Assembly (NCBI GenBank): GCA_022822125.1
Contig: JAJECF010000121.1
Coordinates: 1 to 50,735 of the forward strand
From: Alphaproteobacteria bacterium
GTDB taxonomy: Bacteria; Pseudomonadota; Alphaproteobacteria; Bin95
Reading direction: 5' to 3'
Length of the DNA: 50,735 nt
The translations under genes and the position numbers were made by a program. Below the pieces are notes generated by a model, which worked only from the letters and a program-made list of their open reading frames with translations, made no database searches and had not been told where the DNA came from. Each line of letters begins with the position of its first letter. Position 1 is the stretch's first letter. Shown piece after piece: positions 8,408-16,162 of the stretch.

Positions 8408-9532
8408 ATGGCGGCTCTTCGGCGGGTGGACATGATGAACCGGCCGATTCCGCCGCGCATGACCGCCGTGCTGTTGACCGGCCACGGGGGGCCGGACGTC
8501 CTCGAACTCCGCGAAGATGTTCCGACGCCGGAGCCCGGTCCCGGCGAGGTGCTGATCGAGGTGGGCGCCGCCGGCGTGAACAACACCGACATCAACACCC
8601 GCATCGGCTGGTATTCGAAGAAGGTGAGCGCCGCCACCGGGGAAGGCCGTGCGAGCGGCTTCGACGAGATCGATCCGGAGGATGCAACATGGTCCGGCCG
8701 GCCGATGACCTTTCCCCGGATTCAGGGCGCGGACTGCTGCGGCAGGATCGTGGCGGTGGGCGGCGGGGTGGATAGCGGCCGGATCGGGGAGCGCGTCATC
8801 GTCAAGACCATGTTGCGCAGCTATACCGGCTGGCGTCCCTATGAGTGCTGGACCTTCGGGTCCGAGTGCGATGGCGCGTTCGCGCAATTCGCCAGGGCCC
8901 CTGCTTCGGAAACCTTCCATGTGCGGAGCGACTGGACGGACGCCGAGCTTGCGTCGATTCCCTGTTCCTGGTCCACGGCGGAAAACATGCTGCACCGGGC
9001 TGCGGTGGGCGCGGAGCGCGTATTGATAACCGGGGCTTCGGGCGGGGTCGGATCGGCTGCCGTGCAGCTCGCGCGCCGTCGAGGGGCTGAGGTCATCGCC
9101 GTGGCGGCTGAAGCCAAGGCCGGGGACATTCGCAGGATCGGCGCCCACCGGGTCATCGACCGCAATGCGGACCTCGCCGCCGAGCTCGGGCCGGACTCCG
9201 TCGATGTCGTTATCGACCTGGTGGCGGGGAGGGCATGGCCCGCGCTGCTCACCCTTTTGCGCCGCGGCGGCCGCTACGCCACCGCCGGCGCCATAGCCGG
9301 CCCGGTCGTCGAACTGGACTTGCGCACGCTCTATCTGAAGGACCTGTCGTTCTTCGGCTGCACCTTCCAGGAAGACATCGTGTTCGAGAATCTGGTCCGC
9401 TACATCGAACGCGGCGAAATCCGCCCCGTCGTGTCCGGGGTTTTCCCGCTCGCGCGGATCGCGGAGGCGCAGGACATGTTCCTGGCCAAGGACTTTGTCG
9501 GCAAGCTGGTGCTGGAGCCGCCGCCTTCCTGA
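8408..9532 (+). CDS. MDR-family zinc-independent alcohol dehydrogenase/quinone oxidoreductase
   Basis: A 374-residue medium-chain dehydrogenase/reductase using NAD(P)H. The N-terminal GroES-like domain (GPGEVLIEVGAAGVNNTDINTR) is followed by a Rossmann domain with ITGASGGVGSAAVQLARRRG around 205-224. The cysteine and histidine pattern of a structural zinc site is not apparent, which fits the quinone-reductase side of the family. The ATG at 8408 directly follows the pyrC stop; internal ATGs at 8432-8435 and 8459 are also possible and would give an N terminus nearer the usual one. Cotranscription with pyrBC is likely, but a role in pyrimidine metabolism is not implied. Substrate unknown. Confidence 0.88.
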   Translation: MAALRRVDMMNRPIPPRMTAVLLTGHGGPDVLELREDVPTPEPGPGEVLIEVGAAGVNNTDINTRIGWYSKKVSAATGEGRASGFDEIDPEDATWSGRPMTFPRIQGADCCGRIVAVGGGVDSGRIGERVIVKTMLRSYTGWRPYECWTFGSECDGAFAQFARAPASETFHVRSDWTDAELASIPCSWSTAENMLHRAAVGAERVLITGASGGVGSAAVQLARRRGAEVIAVAAEAKAGDIRRIGAHRVIDRNADLAAELGPDSVDVVIDLVAGRAWPALLTLLRRGGRYATAGAIAGPVVELDLRTLYLKDLSFFGCTFQEDIVFENLVRYIERGEIRPVVSGVFPLARIAEAQDMFLAKDFVGKLVLEPPPS

Positions 9533-9551
9533 CCCGGGAACAACGGGAGTC

Positions 9552-9597
9552 ATACCGGCGGCACCGGGTTGAAACTCACGGGCCAACGCCGCCCGGT
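9552..9597 (+). repeat. 3'-UTR hairpin repeat, copy 1 (candidate terminator of pyrB-pyrC-MDR)
   Basis: Begins 20 nt after the MDR stop. Stem ACCGGG (9563-9568) pairs with CCCGGT (9592-9597) across a 23-nt loop; an alternative inner stem CGGGC (9579-9583)/GCCCG (9591-9595) is also possible. A T-run lies at 9604-9608, which would suit a Rho-independent terminator. Positions 9552-9586 are nearly identical to the complement of 43271-43304 after accA (one substitution and one inserted base). Confidence 0.65.
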
Positions 9598-9653
9598 CTC
9601 CCCTTTTTGCGTCGCCCCGGACTACGATCCGGGGCCTTGTGCGGCCGAGGCTC

Positions 9654-9762
9654 CGCCGGCGCGGTCCCTCGATACGCGGCTGACGCCGCTACTCGGGATG
9701 AAGAAAGAGGCCCCCTTCCTCATCCTGAGTAGCGACTGCGTCAGCAGGCGCGTATCGAAGGG
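9654..9762. repeat. Composite repeat, copy 1 (inverted pair of GATACG units)
   Basis: Contains a forward unit CTCGATACGCGGCTGACGCC (9668-9687) running on through GCTACTCGGGATGA to 9701, and the opposite-facing unit starting TCATCCTGAGTAGCGAC at 9720 and ending GCGTATCGAAG at 9760, with a shared spacer AGAAAGAGGCCCCCTTCC. The whole block recurs at 9882-9988. REP/BIME-like in architecture; no coding role. Confidence 0.85.
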
Positions 9763-9794
9763 CCGGTATGCGGCCGGCGCTCTGTGGCGTCGAG

Positions 9795-9829
9795 GTCCCG
9801 GCTCTCCGCTGCGCTCCGGCCGGGATGAC
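9795..9829. repeat. CCCGGC/GCCGGG palindromic repeat of a second family
   Basis: A single copy with arms CCCGGC (9797-9802) and GCCGGG (9819-9824) around a TCTCCGCTGCGCTCCG loop, followed by ATGACGGGG. It lies between the two composite repeats. This type of element is common in intergenic DNA of related bacteria; only one copy is seen in this window. Confidence 0.55.
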
Positions 9830-9881
9830 GGGGAAAAAATTGCGTCGCCTGCGATCCGGGGCCTTATAAGTGTGGGCTGCG

Positions 9882-9988
9882 CCGGCGCGGTTCCTCGATA
9901 CGCGGCTGGCGCCGCTACTCGGGATGAGGAAAGAGGCCCCCTTCCTCATCCTGAGTAGCGACCGCGCCAGCGGGCGCGTATCGAAGGA
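9882..9988. repeat. Composite repeat, copy 2
   Basis: Direct repeat of 9654-9762 with a few substitutions: forward unit at 9893-9929 and inverted unit at 9944-9987, the same spacer AAAGAGGCCCCCTTCC. The two copies are 228 nt apart start to start, and the flanking GCGATCCGGGGCCTT-like sequence upstream is partly shared too. Confidence 0.85.
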
Positions 9989-10008
9989 TGCCCCGCGCCG
10001 CCCGCCGT

Positions 10009-10046
10009 CCCTCGATACGCGGCTGACGCCGCTACTCGGGATGAGG
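10009..10046. repeat. Single forward GATACG unit (half copy)
   Basis: A lone forward unit, CCCTCGATACGCGGCTGACG and onward to GGGATGAGG, matching the first arm of the composite repeats but without its inverted partner. It lies 51 nt from the 3' end of the converging ABC permease gene. Confidence 0.8.
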
Positions 10047-10096
10047 AAACGGAGGACCGCAGACGCCGCCGCCTGCGATGCCGAACCGGGTCCCGC

Positions 10097-11005
10097 CTAT
10101 TGCGACGAACGGAGCCGCGGGTCGAGCACGTCGCGGAGCGCGTCGCCGAAGAGGTTGAAGCCAAAGACGGCGAGCGTGATCGCAAGGCCGGGGAAGACCG
10201 CGACCCAGGGCGCGCTTTCGGCGAATTCCTCTGCCCCGCCCTGCAGCATCAGCCCCCAGGCCGGCGTCGGCTCCTGCACGCCCAGGCCGAGATAGGAGAG
10301 CGACGCCTCGGTCAGGATCGCCTGCCCCACAAAGGCCGTGACCATGATGAGGAAGGGCGCCATCACATTCGGCGCCATATGGCGCAGGATGATGCGCGCA
10401 TGGCCGAAGCCGCAGGCCTTCGCGGCGTCGATATAGGGAATTTCGCGGATTTGCAGCGCCGAGGAGCGCACCACGCGCGCGCATCTCGGCACGAAGGGCA
10501 CGATGATCGCCAGGATCACATTTTCGGTGCCCGTGCCGAGGATCGACACGACCGCCAGCGCCATGATGACCAGCGGGAACGCCATAAAGACATCCATGAT
10601 CCGCTGGAAGATCAGGTCGAACAGCCCGCCGAAATAGGCGCTGGAAACACCCAGGATGAGGCCGAAGAAGCCGCCGACGGCTGCGGAAGCGAAGCCGACG
10701 AACAGCGCCGTGCGGGCGCCGTAAACGATGCGGGAATAGACATCGCGGCCGAGCATGTCCGTGCCGAAGATGAAGTTCCCGTCCGGCGGCGCGAGCATGT
10801 ATTCGTAGGAGTTGAGCAGCGGGTCGTACGGCGTCACCACACCGGCGAAAATCGCCATAAGCACCATCAGCACCACGATGATGGCGCCGGCGACGCCCAC
10901 CGGTTGCTTGCGGGCCGTTTCGCGCAGTTTCACATGCCAGGGCTTGAGCGCCGCCGGCTCCTCGAACATGGCTACCGCGAGGCGGCCTTCCGAGACAGTC
11001 GCCAT
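10097..11005 (-). CDS. Dipeptide-type ABC transporter permease (DppC-like)
   Basis: Inner-membrane permease of a peptide/nickel/opine-class importer, 302 residues. An N-terminal cytoplasmic segment precedes the first membrane helix (GVAGAIIVVLMVLMAIFAGV), then FGTDMLGRDVYSRIVYGART, typical of the OppC/DppC N-terminal conserved region, several further helices, and the EAA loop around DAAKACGFGHARIILRHMAPN. The start at 11005 is chosen because a perfect AGGAGGG lies just upstream, overlapping the stop of the preceding permease; a longer frame to 11071 would overlap that gene heavily. Last gene of a five-gene minus-strand operon. Confidence 0.92.
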   Translation of the reverse strand: MATVSEGRLAVAMFEEPAALKPWHVKLRETARKQPVGVAGAIIVVLMVLMAIFAGVVTPYDPLLNSYEYMLAPPDGNFIFGTDMLGRDVYSRIVYGARTALFVGFASAAVGGFFGLILGVSSAYFGGLFDLIFQRIMDVFMAFPLVIMALAVVSILGTGTENVILAIIVPFVPRCARVVRSSALQIREIPYIDAAKACGFGHARIILRHMAPNVMAPFLIMVTAFVGQAILTEASLSYLGLGVQEPTPAWGLMLQGGAEEFAESAPWVAVFPGLAITLAVFGFNLFGDALRDVLDPRLRSSQ

Positions 11006-11018
11006 GAGCCAAGCCCTC

Positions 11019-11990
11019 CTAGCTGTAGCGGATGCGCGGGTCGAGCACCGCGTACAGGATATCGACCACAAGGTTGACGAGGACGAAGATGGTGACCACC
11101 AGCATGACCAGCGACTGGGTCATCACATAGTCCTGGTTGGTCACCGATTCGACGAACAGCTTGCCGATGCCGTTCAGGTTGAAGACCTGCTCGGTCACCA
11201 CCAGGCCGCCCATCAGGAAGGCGAATTCGATGCCGATGATCGTCACCACGGGCAACAAAGAATTGCGCAGCGCGTGGCGGTTGATAATCATCTTCTCCAG
11301 CAGGCCCTTGGCGCGGGCTGTGCGCACATAGTCCTCCCGCAGCACCTCCAGCAGCGCCGAGCGCGTCATGCGCGTCGCCACGGCGGAATAGCGATAGCCG
11401 GTGGCGACGGCGGGCCAGATCAGCATGGACAGGTTGTAGCCGGGGTCCTCCCATAGCGGTCGATAGTCGATAGGCGGCATCCACGGCGTCCCGGTCCATG
11501 CCTGCGTGGTAATCAGCAGGCCCAGAATGATGATGATGCCGAGCCAGAAGGACGGGATAGCGATGCCGGCAATGCTGATCGTGCGGACCAGATAGTCGAT
11601 CCAGGTGTTCTGCTTGATCGCCGAGATCGTGCCCAGCGGGATGGCCACGATGATCGAGACAAACGTCGCCATGATGGCAATCTGGAGCGAAAGCTCGAAA
11701 CGCAATGCAATCTCATAGGAGACCGGTCGTCCGGTCCACATGGATTCGCCGAAATTGAAAGTGAAGAAACTCGTCAGGAAATCGAACAATTGCACATGCA
11801 TCGGGTCCATGAGCCCAAGCTGGATCTTGCATTGCTCCAGCGCCACGGGATCGATCCACTCGCCACCGCCGCCAAGCCGCAATTGGCAAACATCGCCCGG
11901 CACCGCGCGCAACAGCAGAAACACCAACACCGCTGCTCCGAACAATGTCGGAATCAGCAGCAGCAGGCGCTTGATGACATATTTATACAT
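11019..11990 (-). CDS. Dipeptide-type ABC transporter permease (DppB-like)
   Basis: Inner-membrane permease of 323 residues starting MYKYVIKRLLLLIPTLFGAA, the usual N-terminal anchor helix of DppB/OppB proteins. The periplasmic insert CQLRLGGGGEWIDPVALEQC is longer than in many homologues and contains two cysteines. The EAA-type loop LREDYVRTARAKGLLEKMII and the C-terminal VNLVVDILYAVLDPRIRYS are characteristic. It is separated from the upstream binding-protein gene by a gap with a strong hairpin, and its stop overlaps the Shine-Dalgarno of the downstream permease. It pairs with that permease to form the channel. Confidence 0.93.
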   Translation of the reverse strand: MYKYVIKRLLLLIPTLFGAAVLVFLLLRAVPGDVCQLRLGGGGEWIDPVALEQCKIQLGLMDPMHVQLFDFLTSFFTFNFGESMWTGRPVSYEIALRFELSLQIAIMATFVSIIVAIPLGTISAIKQNTWIDYLVRTISIAGIAIPSFWLGIIIILGLLITTQAWTGTPWMPPIDYRPLWEDPGYNLSMLIWPAVATGYRYSAVATRMTRSALLEVLREDYVRTARAKGLLEKMIINRHALRNSLLPVVTIIGIEFAFLMGGLVVTEQVFNLNGIGKLFVESVTNQDYVMTQSLVMLVVTIFVLVNLVVDILYAVLDPRIRYS

Positions 11991-12014
11991 GAATGAACGC
12001 CTCTAAGAGAGAAG

Positions 12015-12043
12015 GCGCCGCCCCAGGTTGCCCGGAGCGGCGC
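12015..12043 (-). terminator. Intercistronic hairpin downstream of the binding-protein gene
   Basis: Arms 12015-12024 (GCGCCGCCCC) and 12034-12043 (GGAGCGGCGC) form a ten-pair stem, with one wobble in the minus-strand RNA, around a 9-nt loop, between the substrate-binding gene stop (12058) and the permease start (11990). It is followed in RNA sense by a weak CTTCTCTCTT tract. Such hairpins commonly give partial termination or protect the upstream mRNA, raising binding protein over permease. Confidence 0.6.
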
Positions 12044-12057
12044 GAGAGGTTGGACGG

Positions 12058-13746
12058 TCAGCCGCCCAGTTCGTCCATGGTGCGCTGCTTGCGCTCCTCG
12101 TCCGGAACGTCGAGCCATACCTGATCCAGGGACTGGTTCAGGTAGTGCGACGGCGCGATCTTCCAGCCCTTCACGAAGGAACGGTGCGGGTTGATCTTGT
12201 TCCACCACAGCACCTGTCCGAAATGCGCCTCGTCATGCAGGACGCGCTTCTCGAACTTCCGGTAGATTTCCTTCTGTTTCCCGGGGTCGCCTTCCCGGTT
12301 CATCTCGTCGTACCACTCGTCGAGAACCTTGTCCGTGTAGTAGCCGCGGTTGTCCGCCGCCCGCTCTTTCGAGAGCCAGGCGCCTGCGTCCACGATCGGG
12401 TTCACGACACTCTGGCAAGACGGCCAGATCGCAACGTCGAAGGCGTCCGGATCACGCAGGCCTGCATACCAGGGCCCCGTCGGAACGACGACCTGTTCGA
12501 CATCCAGGCCGACCTGTTTCCACTGGTCGAGCATCCAGGTGCCGACAACCTTGTAGGGCTGGTCTACGGCCCGGTTCCAGATCTTGAAGTGCGCGCCCTC
12601 GGCGCCCGCCTCCTTGAGAAGTTCGCGGGCCTTCGCACGGCTCTTCTCGATGTCCGGCCAGTAGCCGTAATAGGTCTTCAGCACATCCTCGGGGGTCGCC
12701 ACCGGATGGCCCGGCAGGGCAAGGCCGCCGACGGTCTTCACGATCGCGATCTTGGAGAGGTAATTCGACGCGCCCCAACGGTCGAGGGCGAGCGTCATGG
12801 CCTGCCTCACGCGCTTGTCCTGGAAGAGCGGCTTGGTCTGGTTTCCGGCATAGCCGAAGGTGCAGTTCCAGGCGCTTTCCTGAACGGTGATGCCGTCGCC
12901 GAGCGCCTTGACGAGATCGTCGCGGGACTTCGGCGGGAAGCCGCGGAATTCGATGTCGGCGCGCCCGCCGCGAATCGCCTGGATGCGAACCGACATCTTC
13001 GGCGCGGAGATCGCCTTGTAGCCATCGAGATAGGGCTTGCCTTCATGATGGTATTTCTCGTAGCGCTTGCCCAGCACATGCGAGCCCGGCTGGTGCTCGA
13101 CGAACGAGAACGCGCCGGTGCCGTTGATGTTGTTCTGGTGCCACTTCATCCCGTATTGCGGGTCCTTGCCCTCGGGGTCGGCTTGCTCCAGATCCTTCTT
13201 CGCATAGACGAAGTTGAACGGCGTGGCGACCATCGGGATGAAGCCCGGCGAGGCGTATTTCAGGTCGAACTGGACCGTATGGTCGTCCGGCGCCGAGATG
13301 CTGTCCACCATCGAGAAACGGCTGACGCGGTTGCTCAGAATGCCTTCCGGCGGGAAGACGATCTTGTTGAAGGTCGCGACGATGTCATGCGCGGTCAACG
13401 GTGTGCCGTCGTGGAATTCCACGCCCTGGCGGATCTTGAAGGTGTAGGTCTTGCCGTCATTGGTGGGCGCCGGCACCTCGCCTTCGCACAGATCGCAGAT
13501 GAAATCGGAAGACTGCGGGTCGTCCGGGTTGACGCGGATGAGCAGGCTGTAGAACGGCCGGATCGGATGGATCATGCCGAAGGTCGACTCGCGATGACCG
13601 TCATAGGACGGAATCTTGGAGCCGACGACGATACGCAGCACGCCGCCCCTCTTCGGTTCCTCCGCCGACGCCGCAACGACGCCGCCAGCCGCAACGGCCG
13701 CGCCGAGGCCGGCTGCCATAGCCAGTCTGGTGAAGCTCGTTTTCAT
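12058..13746 (-). CDS. Periplasmic peptide/nickel-type substrate-binding protein (SBP_bac_5)
   Basis: A 562-residue extracytoplasmic solute receptor of the DppA/OppA class. The N terminus is a classical Sec signal (KTSFTRLAMAAGLGAAVAAG then ASA, predicted cleavage after about residue 28), leaving a mature start EEPKRGGVLRIV. The family core KTYTFKIRQGVEFHDGTPLT is visible around 90-110, and the C-terminal lobe has the usual long insert. It lacks a lipobox cysteine, so it should be soluble in the periplasm. It sits between the ATPase and permease genes of one operon and is bracketed by hairpins on both sides. Ligand is unknown; peptides, opines or other amino-acid conjugates are all handled by this class. 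Confidence 0.93.
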   Translation of the reverse strand: MKTSFTRLAMAAGLGAAVAAGGVVAASAEEPKRGGVLRIVVGSKIPSYDGHRESTFGMIHPIRPFYSLLIRVNPDDPQSSDFICDLCEGEVPAPTNDGKTYTFKIRQGVEFHDGTPLTAHDIVATFNKIVFPPEGILSNRVSRFSMVDSISAPDDHTVQFDLKYASPGFIPMVATPFNFVYAKKDLEQADPEGKDPQYGMKWHQNNINGTGAFSFVEHQPGSHVLGKRYEKYHHEGKPYLDGYKAISAPKMSVRIQAIRGGRADIEFRGFPPKSRDDLVKALGDGITVQESAWNCTFGYAGNQTKPLFQDKRVRQAMTLALDRWGASNYLSKIAIVKTVGGLALPGHPVATPEDVLKTYYGYWPDIEKSRAKARELLKEAGAEGAHFKIWNRAVDQPYKVVGTWMLDQWKQVGLDVEQVVVPTGPWYAGLRDPDAFDVAIWPSCQSVVNPIVDAGAWLSKERAADNRGYYTDKVLDEWYDEMNREGDPGKQKEIYRKFEKRVLHDEAHFGQVLWWNKINPHRSFVKGWKIAPSHYLNQSLDQVWLDVPDEERKQRTMDELGG

Positions 13747-13771
13747 GTGGGTAAGCTACCTCCCTGTTTAT

Positions 13772-13791
13772 CGGGCCTCCTGCGAGGCCCG
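13772..13791 (-). other. Leader hairpin upstream of the binding-protein gene
   Basis: CGGGCCTC (13772-13779) and GAGGCCCG (13784-13791) form a perfect eight-pair stem with a CTGC tetraloop on the plus strand. In minus-strand mRNA it lies just upstream of the AGGGAGG Shine-Dalgarno of the binding-protein gene. Confidence 0.6.
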
Positions 13792-13801
13792 GCTGCATGG
13801 C

Positions 13802-13817
13802 GGGCGTCGTAACGCCC
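13802..13817 (-). other. Second hairpin in the same intercistronic gap
   Basis: GGGCGT (13802-13807) and ACGCCC (13812-13817) form a perfect six-pair stem around CGTA. It lies between the ATPase gene stop (13868) and the hairpin at 13772-13791, giving two stem-loops in tandem ahead of the binding-protein gene. Confidence 0.5.
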
Positions 13818-13867
13818 TCTTTATCCGCCCCTGCGCCCTTGCGCGCTCCCGGGCGGCATTCCCGTTG

Positions 13868-14887
13868 CTACACCTCCGTGCAGGCAACCCAGTGGCCCGG
13901 CTTGACCTCGCGAAATGCCGGGACCGCCTTCGGGCAACCGTCCACCGCGATATCGCAACGCGGATGGAAAACGCAGCCCGAAGGCGGATTGATCGGGCTC
14001 GGAATCTCGCCCTTGATGACCTGGTGCGCGCGGGCCTGCTCGACCACAGGATCGGGGATCGGGACCGCCTCCAGCAGCGCCCTCGTATAGGGGTGCATCG
14101 GGTTGTCGAACAACTCGTCCGTCTCGGCGAGCTCGACCATCTTGCCCAGATACATCACCGCCACCCGGTGGCAGATATGGCGCACCACCGACAGGTCGTG
14201 GCTGATGAAGAGATATGTCAGGTCGAACTCGTCCCGCAGGTCTTCCAGCAGGTTGATGACCTGGGCCTGGATCGACACATCGAGCGCCGACACCGCCTCG
14301 TCGCAGACGATGAAGTCCGGTTCCAGCCCGAGCGCGCGGGCAATGCCGACGCGCTGGCGCTGGCCGCCGGACATCTCATGCGGATAACGGTCCGCAAAAG
14401 CCGGGTTCAGGCCGCAGACCGCCAGCAACTCCCGCACCCGGTCCTCGCGCTTCGCCTTGTCCGGGATGAGGCCGTGGACGCGGATCGGCTCGCCGATGAT
14501 CTCGCCGATCTTGAGGCGCGGATTGAGCGAGCTGTAGGGGTCCTGGAAAATCACCTGGATGCGCCGGCGCATGGACCGGAGTTCCTCGCCGCGAAGGCCG
14601 CTCAATTCGCGCCCTTCGAAGGTGATCGAACCCGCCGTCTGCCGCTCCAGCTGCAGGATGCAGCGCCCGGTGGTGGTCTTGCCGCAGCCGGACTCGCCGA
14701 CAAGGCCCAGGGTCTCGCCCCGGCGGATTTCGAAATCGATGCCGTCCACCGCCTTCACATGCGCGACGACGCGGCGCATGACGATGCCTTCCGTCACCGG
14801 GAAATGCATCTTGAGGCCGTTCACCGAGACCAGGACATCGTCGGAAACGGTGCCGCGGTGGCTCGCCTGGGTCGCGATATCGTTCAT
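13868..14887 (-). CDS. Peptide-type ABC transporter ATPase (DppF/OppF-like)
   Basis: Cytoplasmic ATPase, 339 residues from the ATG at 14887, which overlaps the stop of the upstream ATPase (ATGA). Walker A is GESGCGKTT, the ABC signature is [14 protein letters not shown], Walker B is [13 protein letters not shown], and the switch histidine lies in [10 protein letters not shown]. The C terminus carries the OppF-type extension with [15 protein letters not shown] and a later cysteine, the four-cysteine pattern typical of Opp/Dpp ATPases. Start 14887 is preferred over an upstream frame running to 14986 inside the neighbouring gene. It should form a heterodimer with the ATPase encoded just upstream. 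Confidence 0.94.
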   Translation of the reverse strand: MNDIATQASHRGTVSDDVLVSVNGLKMHFPVTEGIVMRRVVAHVKAVDGIDFEIRRGETLGLVGESGCGKTTTGRCILQLERQTAGSITFEGRELSGLRGEELRSMRRRIQVIFQDPYSSLNPRLKIGEIIGEPIRVHGLIPDKAKREDRVRELLAVCGLNPAFADRYPHEMSGGQRQRVGIARALGLEPDFIVCDEAVSALDVSIQAQVINLLEDLRDEFDLTYLFISHDLSVVRHICHRVAVMYLGKMVELAETDELFDNPMHPYTRALLEAVPIPDPVVEQARAHQVIKGEIPSPINPPSGCVFHPRCDIAVDGCPKAVPAFREVKPGHWVACTEV

Positions 14888-15879
14888 GCGACCTGCTCCA
14901 GCCCGGCGGCGATCTCCTGCGAGCGGAAGCAGGCGGCCCGGTGGCCTTCGCCCACGCTCTGAAGCTCCGGAAACGACCGGGCGCATTCGTCCTGCGCATA
15001 ACGGCAGCGCGGCCGGAAGGAACAGCCTCCGTCGAGGCGCGTCAGGTCCGGCGGCTGGCCCTCGACCGGATCGAGCTTGGCGGAACGCTGCTGGTCCACG
15101 CGCGGCACGGAGTTGAGCAGCGCCAACGTGTAGGGATGGCGCGGCCGGTGATAGACATCCTCGGCGCTGCCTTCCTCGATGATCTTGCCCGCATACATCA
15201 CATTCACCCGGTCGGCGTAGCGGGCCACGACGCCGAGATTATGGGTGATGATAATCATCGCCACGCCAAGCTCCCGGGTCAGGTTCTTCATCAGCTCCAG
15301 GATCTGCGCCTGGATGGTGACATCGAGCGCCGTTGTCGGCTCGTCCGCGATAATCAGCTTGGGCTCGCAGGCGAGCGCCATCGCGATCATGACGCGCTGG
15401 CGCATCCCGCCCGACAGGTGGTGCGGATATTGCTCCAGCCGGCGCGGCGGGTCGGAAATGCCGACCATCTCCATCAGTTCCAGCGCGCGCGACTGCGCCT
15501 TCTCCTCGCCGTAGCCGAGATGGTGAATGACGGTCTCGGTCAATTGCGTGCCGATGGACAGCACGGGATTGAGCGATGTCATCGGCTCCTGGAAGATCAT
15601 GCCGATATGGCGCCCGCGCACCTCGCGGATCTCCCGGTCGCTCAATTCCAGCAGGTTGCGGCCCATGAAGCCGATGCGCCCGCCGACGATCTTGCCCGGC
15701 GGGTCCGCCACCAGCCGCAATATCGACAACGCCGAAACGGACTTGCCGCAGCCGGACTCGCCCACCACCGCAACCGTCTCGCCTTCCTCCACCGTATAGG
15801 AGATGCCATCCACGGCGAGAACCGTGCCCGCCGATGTGAAGAACTGGGTCTTCAACTCATCGATTTCGAGTAGAGCCAC
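14884..15879 (-). CDS. Peptide-type ABC transporter ATPase (DppD/OppD-like)
   Basis: First gene of the minus-strand importer operon, 331 residues, beginning with GTG at 15879 and preceded by GGGAGG. Walker [10 protein letters not shown], signature [15 protein letters not shown], Walker [14 protein letters not shown] and the switch histidine in [15 protein letters not shown] are all present. The C-terminal extension has [15 protein letters not shown] plus a final cysteine, as in OppD-type subunits. A good sigma-70-like promoter lies about 50 nt upstream. It overlaps the next ATPase by 4 nt, which supports coupled synthesis of the two ATPases. Confidence 0.94.
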   Translation of the reverse strand: MALLEIDELKTQFFTSAGTVLAVDGISYTVEEGETVAVVGESGCGKSVSALSILRLVADPPGKIVGGRIGFMGRNLLELSDREIREVRGRHIGMIFQEPMTSLNPVLSIGTQLTETVIHHLGYGEEKAQSRALELMEMVGISDPPRRLEQYPHHLSGGMRQRVMIAMALACEPKLIIADEPTTALDVTIQAQILELMKNLTRELGVAMIIITHNLGVVARYADRVNVMYAGKIIEEGSAEDVYHRPRHPYTLALLNSVPRVDQQRSAKLDPVEGQPPDLTRLDGGCSFRPRCRYAQDECARSFPELQSVGEGHRAACFRSQEIAAGLEQVA

Positions 15880-15926
15880 ACAACCTCCCGCTGTGTCCCG
15901 CGCGACGTCTCACCCTTGAGCGGCGG

Positions 15927-15955
15927 ACGGTATGCATAGCATTCATCCTTGTCAA
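15927..15955 (-). promoter_or_regulatory. Candidate sigma-70 promoter of the importer operon
   Basis: On the minus strand, TTGACA (15955-15950) is followed after 17 nt by TACCGT (15932-15927). The -35 is a perfect consensus hexamer and the spacing is optimal; the -10 is weak. Transcription would start near 15920, about 40 nt before the GTG of the first ATPase. It occupies the divergent gap shared with the Bfd-like gene. Confidence 0.5.
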
Positions 15956-15985
15956 TCGGGCCTCTTGCGGCTCATTTTGGCGCGG

Positions 15986-16162
15986 ATGCGGGTCTGTCTT
16001 TGCAATGATCTCTCGACCGAAGCCGTCGAGGGCGCGCTCGGCGCAGGCGCAAGCCGCGTGGCGGAGATATTCCGCCGCAATGCCTGCGCTCCGGTCTGCG
16101 GGCAGTGCGTCGAGGCGATCCGCGCCATGCTCGACCGCGCAAGGGAGGACGAAAAAGGATGA
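15986..16162 (+). CDS. Bfd-like (2Fe-2S)-binding protein
   Basis: A 58-residue protein matching the size of bacterioferritin-associated ferredoxins. Four cysteines sit in the expected order, CLC near the N terminus (MRVCLCNDLS) and CGQC near the C terminus, with one more cysteine just before (CAPVCGQC). The ATG at 15986 is chosen because a longer frame from 15932 would add an unrelated tail to a domain that normally starts at this methionine. Bfd in Escherichia coli and Pseudomonas reduces bacterioferritin iron; here the gene instead heads an operon, overlapping the MaoC gene by ATGA, so it may serve as an electron carrier or be an unrelated passenger. Confidence 0.85.
   Translation: MRVCLCNDLSTEAVEGALGAGASRVAEIFRRNACAPVCGQCVEAIRAMLDRAREDEKG

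Larger units (their letters stand above)
9533..10096. other. Intergenic region packed with palindromic repeats
   Basis: This 564-nt gap between the MDR gene and the converging ABC permease holds no credible gene; open frames in it are made of repeats. It contains the 3'-UTR hairpin repeat right after the MDR stop, two roughly 105-nt direct repeats each formed by an inverted pair of GATACG...TACTC units, a further half copy, and a separate CCCGGC/GCCGGG palindrome. Confidence 0.85.

Noticed and set aside
7010..9586. 858-codon open frame on the minus strand opposite pyrB end, pyrC and the MDR gene
   Set aside because: Spans three well-supported genes and has the composition of an antisense shadow.
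9560..10040. Open frames within the repeat-rich gap
   Set aside because: They are composed of repeat copies, which give similar peptides in several frames and no protein domain.
9654..10046. CRISPR array
   Set aside because: The repeats are few, long, inverted in pairs and irregularly spaced, without unique spacers of constant length.
15880..15985. Fur or other iron-responsive operator upstream of the Bfd-like gene
   Set aside because: The GCATAGCATTCATCCTTGTC region is vaguely AT-rich but does not match a Fur, Irr or RirA box well enough to call.
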